Assembly: GCA_946886405.1 (NCBI GenBank)
Contig: CAMPIO010000021.1
Location: 1-45,137 of the forward strand
Reading direction: 5' to 3'
Origin: an uncultured Pseudoxanthomonas sp.
GTDB taxonomy: Bacteria; Pseudomonadota; Gammaproteobacteria; Xanthomonadales; Xanthomonadaceae
DNA length: 45,137 bases
Positions 8,844-18,827 of the stretch are shown here, piece after piece (position 1 is the first letter of the stretch; the number at the start of each line of letters is the position of its first letter). The position numbers were made by a program, and so were the translations under genes. The notes under the pieces were generated by a model that did not search any database, had not been told where the DNA came from, and was given only the letters and a program-made list of their open reading frames with translations.

Positions 8844-9081
8844 GCGGAACAGGAGGTGCGTGCGAGCGGGCGCCAAGCTTAACGCGCCGCCACTGCGGCC
8901 GAGCGCAATCTGCGATGCCGGTCATGCTTGGGCGCGGCGGAAGGGGCGCGCACGCGACCGGCTCGTGTACAGTCGGGCGGCGTCCACAGGGGGATGCAGG
9001 CAACAAGGCCGATGCGCGAAGACTGCGCGCGGCACTTGTCCGTGCAGCGGACGGCATTCTTTTCTTGCGCGAGTCGACCGG

Positions 9082-11490
9082 ATGCCTGTGTTTCCCCTTT
9101 CCCCGCGTCAGCGCCTGCTGGTCCTGTCCGCCCTGTCGGTTCTGCTCACCGCCTGCGGCGCGGAAACACCGGCTTCCCGTACCACGGCCACCGCCCAGGC
9201 GGCGGTGCCCTCGTCCTCTCCTGCAGCGCAACCGGCGCGCGTGATGGCAGCCGCCGTGCCGACCAGCGCCGTCCCCAACCCGATCCTGTTCGTGACGCAG
9301 GTGCCGATGGCGGGCGATCCGTTCGCCAGCCGCATGTCGACGTTCGCCAATCACCTGCCCAGCATGCTGGCGTTGCCACGCGGCGGCGACCTGATGATCC
9401 GTTACCCCGACGGCACGCTGCGCAACCTGACGAAGGAAGCCGGCTTCGGCATGGAAGGCCAGCAAGGCGCCAATGCGATCGCGGTGCGCGAGCCCGCCGT
9501 GCACTGGAACGGCACCAAGGCCATCTTCAGCATGGTGGTCGGCGGACCGCCGCAGCGTTACGTGCACCCGACCGCGAAGTGGCAGCTGTACGAGATCACC
9601 GGGCTGGGCCAAGGCCAGACCGCCACCATCACCAAGGTCGCGAACCAGCCGGTGGACTACAACAACGTCTCGCCGATCTACGACAGCCAGGACCGCATCC
9701 TGTTCACCTCGGATCGCCCGCGCGGTGGCGAAGCGCACCTGTATCCGCAACTCGACGAGTACGAGAGCACGCCGACGGTCACCGGCATCTGGCAGCTCGA
9801 TCCGTCGACCGGACAGGTGCGCCTGCTCAACCATGCGCCGAGCGGTGCGTTCTCGCCCAGCATCGACCGCTATGGTCGGGTGATCTTCATCCGCTGGGAT
9901 CATCTGCAGCGCGACCAGCAGGCCGATGCCGGCACCTACGGCGCGTATGACGTCGCCAGCGAGGCGTCCGGTGCGGCCAGCATCGGGCTGCAGCCGGAGA
10001 CGTTCCCCGAATCGCGCACGGGCATGAGCAGTGCGTACGGGCAGGTCAACGGCTTCACCTACAACCTGTTCACGCCGTGGCAGATGAACCAGGACGGCAC
10101 CGAGGAGCTCACGCTCAACCACATCGGCCGCCAGGAACTGTCGTTCGGTTATCTGCCGAAATCCTTCTCCACCGACAGTGCACTGTCGGATTACTCCAAC
10201 ACCGCGCTGATCGCCAACAAGAAATACATCCGCATGGATGGCGGCCTGTTCCAGGTGCGCGAGGACCCGACTGTCGCGGGCAGCTACTACGCCATCTACA
10301 CGCGCGAATTCGCCACCGGCGGCACCAACCAGATCGTCCGCATCACCGGTGCGCCGACGCTCAACGCGGAGCAGATGGAGATCGTCGATGCATCGCCGGC
10401 GGCCGACGGCAGCGGCAACCTGGCCGGCGGCCGCTTCCGCAACCCGCTGCCGATGACCAGCGGCCACATGGTCGCCAGCTATACGAGCAGCCCGTCTTTC
10501 CAGGCCGGCGTTCCGCTGCGCCTGCACCAGTTGCAGACCAACGCCAGCGGCCTGCTGGTGGCAGGGCCGGCGCTGACGCCCGGCATCAGCAAGAACCTGA
10601 CGTGGTGGGATCCGGACACGCAGCGCAGCTACAACGGCGTGCTGTGGGAGATCGAACCGGTGGAAGTGGTGGCGCGCACGCGCCCGCCGGTGACCACCAC
10701 GCCGATGGCCTCGCCCGAACAGTCGGTGTTCGCCAGCGAACAGGTCAACGAAGCCGCGTTCCGCGCGTGGCTGAAAGCGAACCAGCTTGCCCTGATCGTC
10801 ACCCGCAACCAGACCGCGCGCGATCGCGACGACAAGCAGCAGCCCTACAACCTGCGCGTACCCGGCGGCGTGCAGACCCTCGGCGGCAGCGGCAGGATCT
10901 ACGAGGTCTCGCACTACCAGATCCTGCAAGCCAACATGATCCGCGCGTACAACAACGGCTCCATCTACCAGCGTGGCCGCCGGCCCATCGCGCAACCGAT
11001 GGCGGTCAGCGCGAATCCGGCCAATGCCGGGGGACCGAACGGCAGCGTGCGCATCGCCGCCGACGGTTCGACAGCAGCCTTCGTTCCCGCCAGCCGCGCG
11101 CTGACCTGGCAGAGCACCGACGCGGCCGGTGTGCCCGTCGTGCGCGAACGCCTGTGGGTGACGTTGCAGCCGGGCGAGATACGCACCTGCACCGGCTGCC
11201 ATGGCGAGAACGCGCGCAACCAGGCGGGCGCAGCGCCCTCCACGGCTGCACCCGAAGCTCTGCGTCAGCTGCTGCGCCACTGGAAACAGCAGAACGCCAC
11301 CGATCCGATCCGGGTCAACGGTTCGCAGCCGCTGATTCCGAACCGCGCAGCGTTGCCCGCGGCGACAAGCGCAGCTGCAACCACTATCGCGACCGACAAC
11401 GGCGCTTCGCTGACGCGCCGCTGGCTGGACGAGGCAACGCCACGCGGGGGCACACGCAACGCTGCGCGTCGCGATCGGCCGCTGCACTGA
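9082..11490 (+). CDS. HzsA-like haem-binding lipoprotein
   Basis: An 802-residue exported lipoprotein: hydrophobic signal with lipobox LTAC (Cys25), then a Ser/Ala/Pro linker to about residue 60. The rest resembles the alpha subunit of hydrazine synthase and its many uncharacterised relatives: TolB/WD40-like propeller strands (LMIRYPDGTLRNLT, SPIYDSQDRILFTSDRP, GRVIFIRWDHL) and a C-terminal region with a single c-type haem site CTGCH at residues 703-707. Length is close to the anammox subunit, but only one CxxCH is present whereas that subunit carries two haems, so hydrazine synthesis is not expected. It probably binds or transfers electrons at the periplasmic or outer-membrane face. Its 3' end faces the cytochrome gene at 11521-12321, 30 nt away. 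No strong ribosome site is seen; the start is fixed by the signal sequence. Confidence 0.8.
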   Translation: MPVFPLSPRQRLLVLSALSVLLTACGAETPASRTTATAQAAVPSSSPAAQPARVMAAAVPTSAVPNPILFVTQVPMAGDPFASRMSTFANHLPSMLALPRGGDLMIRYPDGTLRNLTKEAGFGMEGQQGANAIAVREPAVHWNGTKAIFSMVVGGPPQRYVHPTAKWQLYEITGLGQGQTATITKVANQPVDYNNVSPIYDSQDRILFTSDRPRGGEAHLYPQLDEYESTPTVTGIWQLDPSTGQVRLLNHAPSGAFSPSIDRYGRVIFIRWDHLQRDQQADAGTYGAYDVASEASGAASIGLQPETFPESRTGMSSAYGQVNGFTYNLFTPWQMNQDGTEELTLNHIGRQELSFGYLPKSFSTDSALSDYSNTALIANKKYIRMDGGLFQVREDPTVAGSYYAIYTREFATGGTNQIVRITGAPTLNAEQMEIVDASPAADGSGNLAGGRFRNPLPMTSGHMVASYTSSPSFQAGVPLRLHQLQTNASGLLVAGPALTPGISKNLTWWDPDTQRSYNGVLWEIEPVEVVARTRPPVTTTPMASPEQSVFASEQVNEAAFRAWLKANQLALIVTRNQTARDRDDKQQPYNLRVPGGVQTLGGSGRIYEVSHYQILQANMIRAYNNGSIYQRGRRPIAQPMAVSANPANAGGPNGSVRIAADGSTAAFVPASRALTWQSTDAAGVPVVRERLWVTLQPGEIRTCTGCHGENARNQAGAAPSTAAPEALRQLLRHWKQQNATDPIRVNGSQPLIPNRAALPAATSAAATTIATDNGASLTRRWLDEATPRGGTRNAARRDRPLH

Positions 11491-11520
11491 CGCCCTCGAC
11501 GACGGGGGGCGCGCGCCCGA

Positions 11521-12321
11521 TCAGCGCGCGTCCAGGAACTGCTTGAGCGCCGCGATCTCCTGATCGGTCAGGTCCTTGTACCGGTACGCGGCCACGCCAC
11601 TCATCATCCCGGTCTTCGACTTGCCACCTGCCGCCACTTCGCCAGTGCGCATCAGGCGCGTGAACTGTTCCAGCGTGTAGGCCTTGGCCACCACGAGCGA
11701 CGGGGCGGGATCACCTTCCCAGCCATTGAGGTCCCAACCGTGGCATTCGGTGCACGTGGTCATCGCCAGATGCCGGCCGAGCGCCTGCGGCGCCGAGGGC
11801 GGTGCGACGGGCGGACGATGGCCCGGATCCGGCTTCATGTCCGGCAACCACGGATGCGTGCCGTCCTGCGTAGTCTTGACCAGGCTGTCCGACCATTGCC
11901 CCTCCGGCAGCGCCGGGTTGTCCATCGCCGGCAGGCCACGCAGCCACGCGATGATGTCGCGCACTTCGCGGTCGCTGAGGTACTGGAACATCTTGATCGG
12001 CATGCCCCAGGGCACGTGGCCATCGTGCGTGCGACCTTCACGCAACAACGCGACCAGTGCTGCATCGTCGTAAAGCGCGCGGCGCTGCGTCAGGTTGGGG
12101 GCGACGATGCGACCGAATTCGGGATTCTCCTGGAATATCTCGCCGCCGCCCCCGGGCCCATGGCAGCCATTGCAGCCGACACGTGTGGCCACGCGCAGCC
12201 CTTCGACCGGGTCGCCCGGCGGGGGCGCGGGCTCCACGGCAGCAGTGACCGCAGGGGTCGGCGACGGCGCCCGGCCGCAGGCGACGAGAAGCAACAGCAA
12301 CAGGCTGGATGCGATGCGCAT
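11521..12321 (-). CDS. Dihaem cytochrome c lipoprotein
   Basis: A 266-residue lipoprotein with lipobox LVAC (Cys15) and two cytochrome c domains. The first has CNGCH at residues 50-54 and a later GMPIKMF segment that can supply the Met ligand; the second has CTECH at 190-194 and a TGMMSG segment. The DREVRDIIAWLRGLP and DQEIAALKQFLDAR ends are typical class I cytochrome C-terminal helices. It is likely a membrane-tethered periplasmic electron carrier. The start at 12321 has GGGGA upstream. It lies downstream of folP on the same strand and tail-to-tail with the HzsA-like gene, so the two could form a redox pair; this is inferred from proximity only. Confidence 0.9.
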   Translation of the reverse strand: MRIASSLLLLLLVACGRAPSPTPAVTAAVEPAPPPGDPVEGLRVATRVGCNGCHGPGGGGEIFQENPEFGRIVAPNLTQRRALYDDAALVALLREGRTHDGHVPWGMPIKMFQYLSDREVRDIIAWLRGLPAMDNPALPEGQWSDSLVKTTQDGTHPWLPDMKPDPGHRPPVAPPSAPQALGRHLAMTTCTECHGWDLNGWEGDPAPSLVVAKAYTLEQFTRLMRTGEVAAGGKSKTGMMSGVAAYRYKDLTDQEIAALKQFLDAR

Positions 12322-12379
12322 GGTGCGGTCCCCGGGTTCGACGCAGTTGCCAACGCGCCGGATGCCGCGCACCGGCCAG

Positions 12380-13279
12380 TCAGTCGTCGTCCGGCCAGCG
12401 GATCGTGGGCGTTGCCGCCGTCTTGCGCGGCGCCGGGATCGCTGCGACGGCGTTCCACACCTTCAATGCATCGACCGTTGCCGCCACGTCGTGCACGCGC
12501 ACGATGGCCGCGCCGTGTTGCGCCGCGATCAGGTGCGCTGCGACGGAGCCGGACACCCGTTCCGTCGGCGCGCTGCGTCCGGTCAGTTCACCGATGCTGC
12601 GCTTGCGCGACAGTCCCGCAAGGACGGGCACGCCCAGTTCCACGAAGCGCTCCAGCTGCACCAGCAGCTGCAGGTTGTGCGCAGTGTCCTTGCCGAACCC
12701 GAAGCCCGGATCGATCACGATGCGCTTCTTCGCGATACCTGCCATCTCGGCCGCGAAGATGCGCTCCGCAAGGAAGCGGTGCACGTCGCCGACGACATCG
12801 TCGTAGTCGGGCGCGACCTGCATCGACCATGGTTCGCCCTGCATGTGCATCAGCACCACCGGCACGCCCAGCGACGCCGCAACCTCCAGCGCGCCATCGC
12901 GGCGCAGCGCGTGGACATCGTTGATCATGCCCGCCCCCGCCTGGACGGCCGCACGCATGACCTCGGGTTTGGAGGTGTCGATGCTGATCGGCACGGCGAC
13001 CTGCGCGGCCAGCCGTTCGATCACGGGCACCACGCGGCGCAGTTCTTCCTCCAGCGATACGTCATCAGCGCCGGGACGCGTGGACTCGCCCCCGATGTCG
13101 AGCAGGTCGGCGCCTTCTTCCACCAACATCAACGCGTGTGCGACGGCGGCATCGGTCGTGTCATGCGCGCCGCCATCGGAGAACGAGTCCGGCGTGACGT
13201 TGACGATGCCCATGACCTGCGGACGATCGAGCCGGAGGATGCGGCCGGCGCAGTCGAGCTGGGGAACGGTGTCGAACAT
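12380..13279 (-). CDS. folP: Dihydropteroate synthase
   Basis: Condenses 6-hydroxymethyl-dihydropterin diphosphate with p-aminobenzoate in folate synthesis; the target of sulfonamides. The protein is 299 residues. Pterin-binding TIM-barrel motifs are GIVNVTPDSFSDGG (from about residue 24), DIGGESTRPGA, IDTSKPEVM, IDPGFGFGK and GLSRKRSIGELTGR. The last 25 residues (PAPRKTAATPTIRW and onward) extend past the usual barrel. ftsH-folP is a common gene order; here an exported unknown protein (13302-13808) intervenes. The start at 13279 has AAGG about 9 nt upstream. Confidence 0.97.
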   Translation of the reverse strand: MFDTVPQLDCAGRILRLDRPQVMGIVNVTPDSFSDGGAHDTTDAAVAHALMLVEEGADLLDIGGESTRPGADDVSLEEELRRVVPVIERLAAQVAVPISIDTSKPEVMRAAVQAGAGMINDVHALRRDGALEVAASLGVPVVLMHMQGEPWSMQVAPDYDDVVGDVHRFLAERIFAAEMAGIAKKRIVIDPGFGFGKDTAHNLQLLVQLERFVELGVPVLAGLSRKRSIGELTGRSAPTERVSGSVAAHLIAAQHGAAIVRVHDVAATVDALKVWNAVAAIPAPRKTAATPTIRWPDDD

Positions 13280-13301
13280 GTCGGTCTACCTTGAGCGCCG
13301 G

Positions 13302-13808
13302 TCAGCGCAGATCGCCGAGCTGGGCGCCGTCGACGGGATTGCCCAACCATTCCGCCACGTCCTTGCCGATGGCGTTGACGGTGCGTTCAAGCACCGCGCA
13401 CGAGCCCTTGAAGCCCGCACCGAAGCCACCCCGCGAGTTGCGGCGCGCGACGAACTTCGCGACCTGCTGTCCGTCCCGGTACAGCGATCCCTTGACGGTG
13501 ACCGACTTGTGGTGGCCGGTCCATGCATTGCCGGCGCTCTGGGCATCGTGGATCTCCATCTTCACGACCTGGGCCGACGACGTATCCGGCGCATCCTGCA
13601 GTTCGACGCGGTTGCCAGCTTCCGCAGCGAAGCGGGCCAGCGCCGCCGGCAGCTGGGTGGCGATCGCGCATTCGCGCTTGACGTTGCCCGCGACGATCGA
13701 ATCCTCCGCGAAAGGCACGGCACGCTGCGCGATGAAATCCGCCGCCTGCGCAAACGGCACGACCGCCAACATGCCCACCAGGGCGACTCCCTTCCCGATC
13801 CTCTTCAT
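13302..13808 (-). CDS. Exported protein of unknown function
   Basis: A 168-residue protein with a classical signal peptide (MKRIGKGVALVGMLAVV..., cleavage predicted after AQA at about residue 22), so periplasmic. The mature part has two Cys residues (about 48 and 137) that could form a disulfide, and beta-rich stretches such as KSVTVKGSLYRDGQQVAKFVARR and a Gly/Phe motif GGFGAGFKG. I do not recognise a family. The start at 13808 follows GAAGGGGA, a strong ribosome site. It sits after the ftsH terminator and 22 nt before folP, so it is probably the first gene of a folP transcript. Confidence 0.85.
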   Translation of the reverse strand: MKRIGKGVALVGMLAVVPFAQAADFIAQRAVPFAEDSIVAGNVKRECAIATQLPAALARFAAEAGNRVELQDAPDTSSAQVVKMEIHDAQSAGNAWTGHHKSVTVKGSLYRDGQQVAKFVARRNSRGGFGAGFKGSCAVLERTVNAIGKDVAEWLGNPVDGAQLGDLR

Positions 13809-13892
13809 TGCATTCCCCTTCAAGGTCGTTCCCCGGTGGTCGACGCGATGGCACGTCGGCACCCCTGCCGACGATGTGGCGCGCCCAAGAAA

Positions 13893-13918
13893 AAAGGCCA
13901 GACGCAAGTCTGGCCTTT
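13893..13918 (-). terminator. Rho-independent terminator after ftsH
   Basis: AAAGGCCAGAC (13893-13903) and GTCTGGCCTTT (13908-13918) form a perfect 11-bp stem with a GCAA-type tetraloop. On the minus strand the stem runs into TTTTTTCTT. It lies 24 nt beyond the ftsH stop. Confidence 0.92.
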
Positions 13919-13941
13919 CCTCATCATGCTGGCAACGCAGC

Positions 13942-15867
<1,926 letters not shown>

Positions 15868-15917
15868 CCTCATCGGCTCCGGTATTCCTCTTTGCGCTTG
15901 CGCACGTTTACGTGACC

Positions 15918-16550
15918 TTACTTGATTTGGATCCGCTTGCCCTGTCCCAGGGCGTACACCTCGGGAGAGCGCTTGCGGGAAGCGTCCGGCTTGCGGATCG
16001 CCACCTTGTCATAGCGGCGGCGGAGCTCACGGATGTAGTCGTCGGAGCCGGTACCCTGGAACAGCTTGATCAGGAACGCCCCGCCCGGCTTCAGGTGGTC
16101 GTCGGCGAATGCCATCGCCAACTCCGCCAGGTGCATCATCCGCGGCTGGTCCACCGCATCCACACCACTCTTATTGGGGGCCATATCGGACAGTACAAGG
16201 TCCACCCGGGCACCCCCCAGCATGGCTTCCAGCTGGGATAGGACGCTGTCCTCCCTGAAATCCCCATGAAGGAAGTCGACCCCGGCCAGCGGCGGCATGT
16301 CCAGGATGTCCATCGCCACCACCCGGCCACTGTCGCCCATGGCCTGGCGGACGAACTGCGACCAGCCGCCCGGGGCGGCGCCTAGGTCGACCACCACCAT
16401 GCCCGGCTTGAGCAGGCGGTCGCGCTCCAGCAGTTCTTCCAGCTTGTAGGCAGCGCGCGACCGCAGGCCTTCGGCTTGGGCCTTCTTCACGTAGGGATCG
16501 GAGAAGTGTTCCTTCAGCCAGCGCTGGCTGCTTTTGCTGCGGGTAGCCAT
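15918..16550 (-). CDS. rlmE: 23S rRNA (uridine-2'-O-)-methyltransferase E
   Basis: Methylates the ribose of U2552 in 23S rRNA during late 50S assembly; also called FtsJ or RrmJ. The protein is 210 residues. It starts [20 protein letters not shown], in line with characterised members, and has the SAM-binding [16 protein letters not shown] motif and [12 protein letters not shown]. The catalytic Lys-Asp-Lys-Glu tetrad residues are present (Lys in RAAYKLEE, Asp in SDMAP, Lys in FLIKLFQG, Glu in SPEVY). An in-frame ATG at 16613 would add 21 residues and has an AGGGT before it, so the start is not certain. rlmE-ftsH is a conserved heat-shock operon. Confidence 0.95.
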   Translation of the reverse strand: MATRSKSSQRWLKEHFSDPYVKKAQAEGLRSRAAYKLEELLERDRLLKPGMVVVDLGAAPGGWSQFVRQAMGDSGRVVAMDILDMPPLAGVDFLHGDFREDSVLSQLEAMLGGARVDLVLSDMAPNKSGVDAVDQPRMMHLAELAMAFADDHLKPGGAFLIKLFQGTGSDDYIRELRRRYDKVAIRKPDASRKRSPEVYALGQGKRIQIK

Positions 16551-16651
16551 GGCGGCGAGGTCTCCGGGCACGCTGCGACGGGAGCCGCCGGAGCCGTTCG
16601 TGGGGGTGGCCATGATACCCTGATCACCCTTTTCGACCCGTACCGTGCCGC

Positions 16652-16957
16652 ATGCCTGTTGCCCTGACCGCTGCCCAGACCCGTTTCCTGCGCGGCCAGG
16701 CCCACGACCTGAAAGCGCTGCTGCAGATCGGCAACAAGGGCATCACCCCGGCGTTCATCGCCGAGCTGGACGCGGTGCTGGAGCAGCACGAACTGGTCAA
16801 GGTGAAGGTCGCCGGCGAAGACCGCGACGCACGCGACGCGATGATCGACGACTTGGCCGACAAGGCCGACGCCGCCCTCGTGCAGCGCATCGGCCATACG
16901 GCCGTCCTGTACCGCCCGAGCAAGGAACGCCGGCACATCGTGCTGCCGCGCGGCTGA
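16652..16957 (+). CDS. yhbY: YhbY-type ribosome-assembly RNA-binding protein
   Basis: A 101-residue CRM-domain protein. The family signature is seen in LRGQAHDLKALLQIGNKGIT near the N-terminus, the HELVKVKV strand, and the C-terminal GHTAVLYRPSKER. YhbY associates with pre-50S particles. It diverges from rlmE, the usual arrangement, with about 100 nt between the starts. No strong ribosome site is seen; the start at 16652 matches the family N-terminus. Confidence 0.93.
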   Translation: MPVALTAAQTRFLRGQAHDLKALLQIGNKGITPAFIAELDAVLEQHELVKVKVAGEDRDARDAMIDDLADKADAALVQRIGHTAVLYRPSKERRHIVLPRG

Positions 16958-16979
16958 TCGTTAGCGCAGGTTGCCTGCC

Positions 16980-17357
16980 ATGCAGCTGAGCCACGAACTG
17001 CCCGATTACGCCTTCACCCTGCGCTCCGCCGACGGCCTGACCGCTCGGGTGAACGACCGCACGCTGTCGGCCAGCTTCATCCTGTCGCCGCAGCAACTCG
17101 TCGAAGACTGGCAGGTAGGCGACAGCGCCACATTGACGCCGGACGACCTGGCGCCGCTGCTGGCGCTCAAGCCGGAAGTGATCCTGCTCGGCACCGGTGC
17201 ACGGCAGGTGTTTCCGCCCGCCGCGGTGATGGCGGCCTGCCTGCGCCAGGGCGTGGGCCTGGAAGTCATGACCAACGCTGCTGCCGCCCGTACGTTCAAC
17301 GTGCTTGCCGGCGAATCGCGCAGGGTCGTGGCGGGTTTCCTGCTGGCATCCGCCTGA
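16980..17357 (+). CDS. Mth938 / NDUFAF3-like domain protein
   Basis: A 125-residue DUF498-type protein. The recognisable parts are LKPEVILLGTGARQVFPP and the following GVGLEVMTNAAAARTFNVLAGE, which match the Mth938-like alpha/beta fold, and the VVAGFLL strand at the end. Mitochondrial relatives help assemble respiratory complex I; the bacterial function is unsettled. It begins 22 nt after yhbY with AGG 9 nt before ATG 16980 and probably shares its transcript. Confidence 0.88.
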   Translation: MQLSHELPDYAFTLRSADGLTARVNDRTLSASFILSPQQLVEDWQVGDSATLTPDDLAPLLALKPEVILLGTGARQVFPPAAVMAACLRQGVGLEVMTNAAAARTFNVLAGESRRVVAGFLLASA

Positions 17358-17370
17358 TCCTGCCGCGCCG

Positions 17371-17997
17371 ATGCAGCGCCGGTTCCTGCTGCTCGCCATC
17401 CTCTCCATCTCCGCGTGTACCGGACCGTCCCCGACCGACGTCCAGCGCTACGACGCCTGGCGCGCGGGCGTCGACGCACGGGGCCTGAGCACCTACCAAC
17501 GCACGCTTGACGATGCCGGCGTAGGCGATGTCGTGCCGATGCACACGCTCCTGCGTTCCAGCCGTCGCTGGCAGGACTGCGATGCGCCGGAATTCCTGCT
17601 GCCCCCGCCAGATCGCACCGCCGCCATCGTGCCGACCCTGGGCGTGGTCGCGCAGCTGCAGGCGATGGGCATCGTCGACGGAAGCAACGTGCGTTCGGGA
17701 TACCGGTCCGCCGAGGTGAACCGCTGCTCGGGGGGATGCACGCGCAGCCGTCACGTGCTCAACAACGCACTGGATTTCGACCTCCGCGATGATCGCCACG
17801 TGGCCGCCCTGTGCGACTTCTGGCGCACGCGAGGTCCATTACTGGCAATGGGGCTGGGCTTCTACACGCCGACGAAGATCCATATCGACACGGCCGGGCA
17901 CCGCACGTGGGGCACCGACCACCGTCGCGGCACCTCGTTGTGCGTGGACGTTGCGAGTCAGTCGGCCGTAAGCGCCAGCCGCACGCGGACGCCGTAG
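17371..17997 (+). CDS. M15-type peptidase-like lipoprotein
   Basis: A 208-residue lipoprotein: signal with lipobox ISAC (Cys16). Residues 105-178 match the M15 (D-Ala-D-Ala carboxypeptidase/DacB-like) fold: GYRSAEVN, SRHVLNNALDFDL and KIHIDTAG. His128, Asp135 and His171 are the expected zinc ligands, and four cysteines could form disulfides in the periplasm. It probably acts on peptidoglycan peptides. It starts 13 nt after the preceding gene. Its last 40 nt (17958-17997) overlap the 3' end of the convergent gene at 17958-18827. Confidence 0.82.
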   Translation: MQRRFLLLAILSISACTGPSPTDVQRYDAWRAGVDARGLSTYQRTLDDAGVGDVVPMHTLLRSSRRWQDCDAPEFLLPPPDRTAAIVPTLGVVAQLQAMGIVDGSNVRSGYRSAEVNRCSGGCTRSRHVLNNALDFDLRDDRHVAALCDFWRTRGPLLAMGLGFYTPTKIHIDTAGHRTWGTDHRRGTSLCVDVASQSAVSASRTRTP

Positions 17998-18827
17998 TGG
18001 TCGGACGGCCACGCGCCGGTCGCGTCGGGCTGGTCGAGGATGATGTCGGCGTCGACGACACGGAACGCACTGCGCTGGGCGAACACATGGTCGATGCGGA
18101 TCGGCGCATGGCCGAGGTGAGTATTGAGCGTGGTGTGCACCGGCGTGTAGGTGTCCACGCCCGCGTGCGCCTCGGAATACGCGTCCACGAAGCGCGTGTG
18201 CAACGGCGCCAGTTCAGGCGTATCCGAGCGCGTATTGAAGTCGCCGCCGATGATCGAGGGAGCCTCGCCGGCCGTCTCGCCCATCAGCGCCAGCACACCG
18301 GCGAGCTGTTCGGTGCGTATCGCGCCACCCTCGGGCTTGTAGTGAAGATGGGTCACGTAGACGTTCAACGGGCGACCCTCCACCGTCGTGCGCACCCAGC
18401 CCGCGTTGCGATAGTCGTCCAGCGGCGCCAGCTTGACCTCGCGCGACTGTTCGATGGCGCCCTTCACCAGGATGGCATTGCCGTAGCGACGCGTCTGGCC
18501 TGGCGCGTCCGCAGAGAAGAAGCGGTACTGGTAGCCCAGTCGCGATGCCAGCACCCGGGCCTGGTTCGGCAGTGCGGCGTCCTGCAGCACCTCCTGCAGC
18601 ACGATGACGTCCGGCGCCAGCGTCGCCAGTTCGGCGACGATCATGTCCTGACGATGTGGCCAGTCCTGTTTGTCGTGCCAGAGATTGAGCGTGACCACAT
18701 CGACGGTCGACGGCACGTGCACGTCGCGCGGACGCTGGCAGGCAACGAGCATCCATGCCGCGATCAGCCCAAGCGCGGCGATGGCCGGCGTCCGCCATCC
18801 TGCCGAAAGAAAGCGCACCAGGCTCAC
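17958..18827 (-). CDS. Endonuclease/exonuclease/phosphatase-family lipoprotein
   Basis: A 289-residue protein with an N-terminal hydrophobic signal and lipobox LVAC (near residue 27), then a DNase I-like EEP domain: TLNLWHDK, VIVLQEV, THLHYKPEG, GGDFNTRSD, RIDHVF and SDHYGV. The catalytic Asn, Glu, His and Asp positions are all present, so it should be an active phosphodiesterase or phosphatase (nucleic acid, phospholipid or inositol phosphate type; substrate unknown). GTG at 18827 overlaps the nlpD stop as GTGA, so translation is likely coupled. A second GTG at 18818 is possible. The convergent M15-like gene overlaps its 3' end by 40 nt. Confidence 0.85.
   Translation of the reverse strand: MSLVRFLSAGWRTPAIAALGLIAAWMLVACQRPRDVHVPSTVDVVTLNLWHDKQDWPHRQDMIVAELATLAPDVIVLQEVLQDAALPNQARVLASRLGYQYRFFSADAPGQTRRYGNAILVKGAIEQSREVKLAPLDDYRNAGWVRTTVEGRPLNVYVTHLHYKPEGGAIRTEQLAGVLALMGETAGEAPSIIGGDFNTRSDTPELAPLHTRFVDAYSEAHAGVDTYTPVHTTLNTHLGHAPIRIDHVFAQRSAFRVVDADIILDQPDATGAWPSDHYGVRVRLALTAD

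Noticed and set aside
8410..11487. A 1025-codon open frame on the minus strand opposite the HzsA-like gene and part of miaA
   Set aside because: It is antisense to a gene with a clear signal, lipobox and haem motif. Its translation is low-complexity and Arg/Gly/Val-rich, and high GC makes such antisense frames long by chance.
9082..11490. True hydrazine synthase
   Set aside because: Only one haem motif, no beta/gamma subunit genes or hydrazine dehydrogenase nearby, and the rest of the window is from a heterotrophic gammaproteobacterium.
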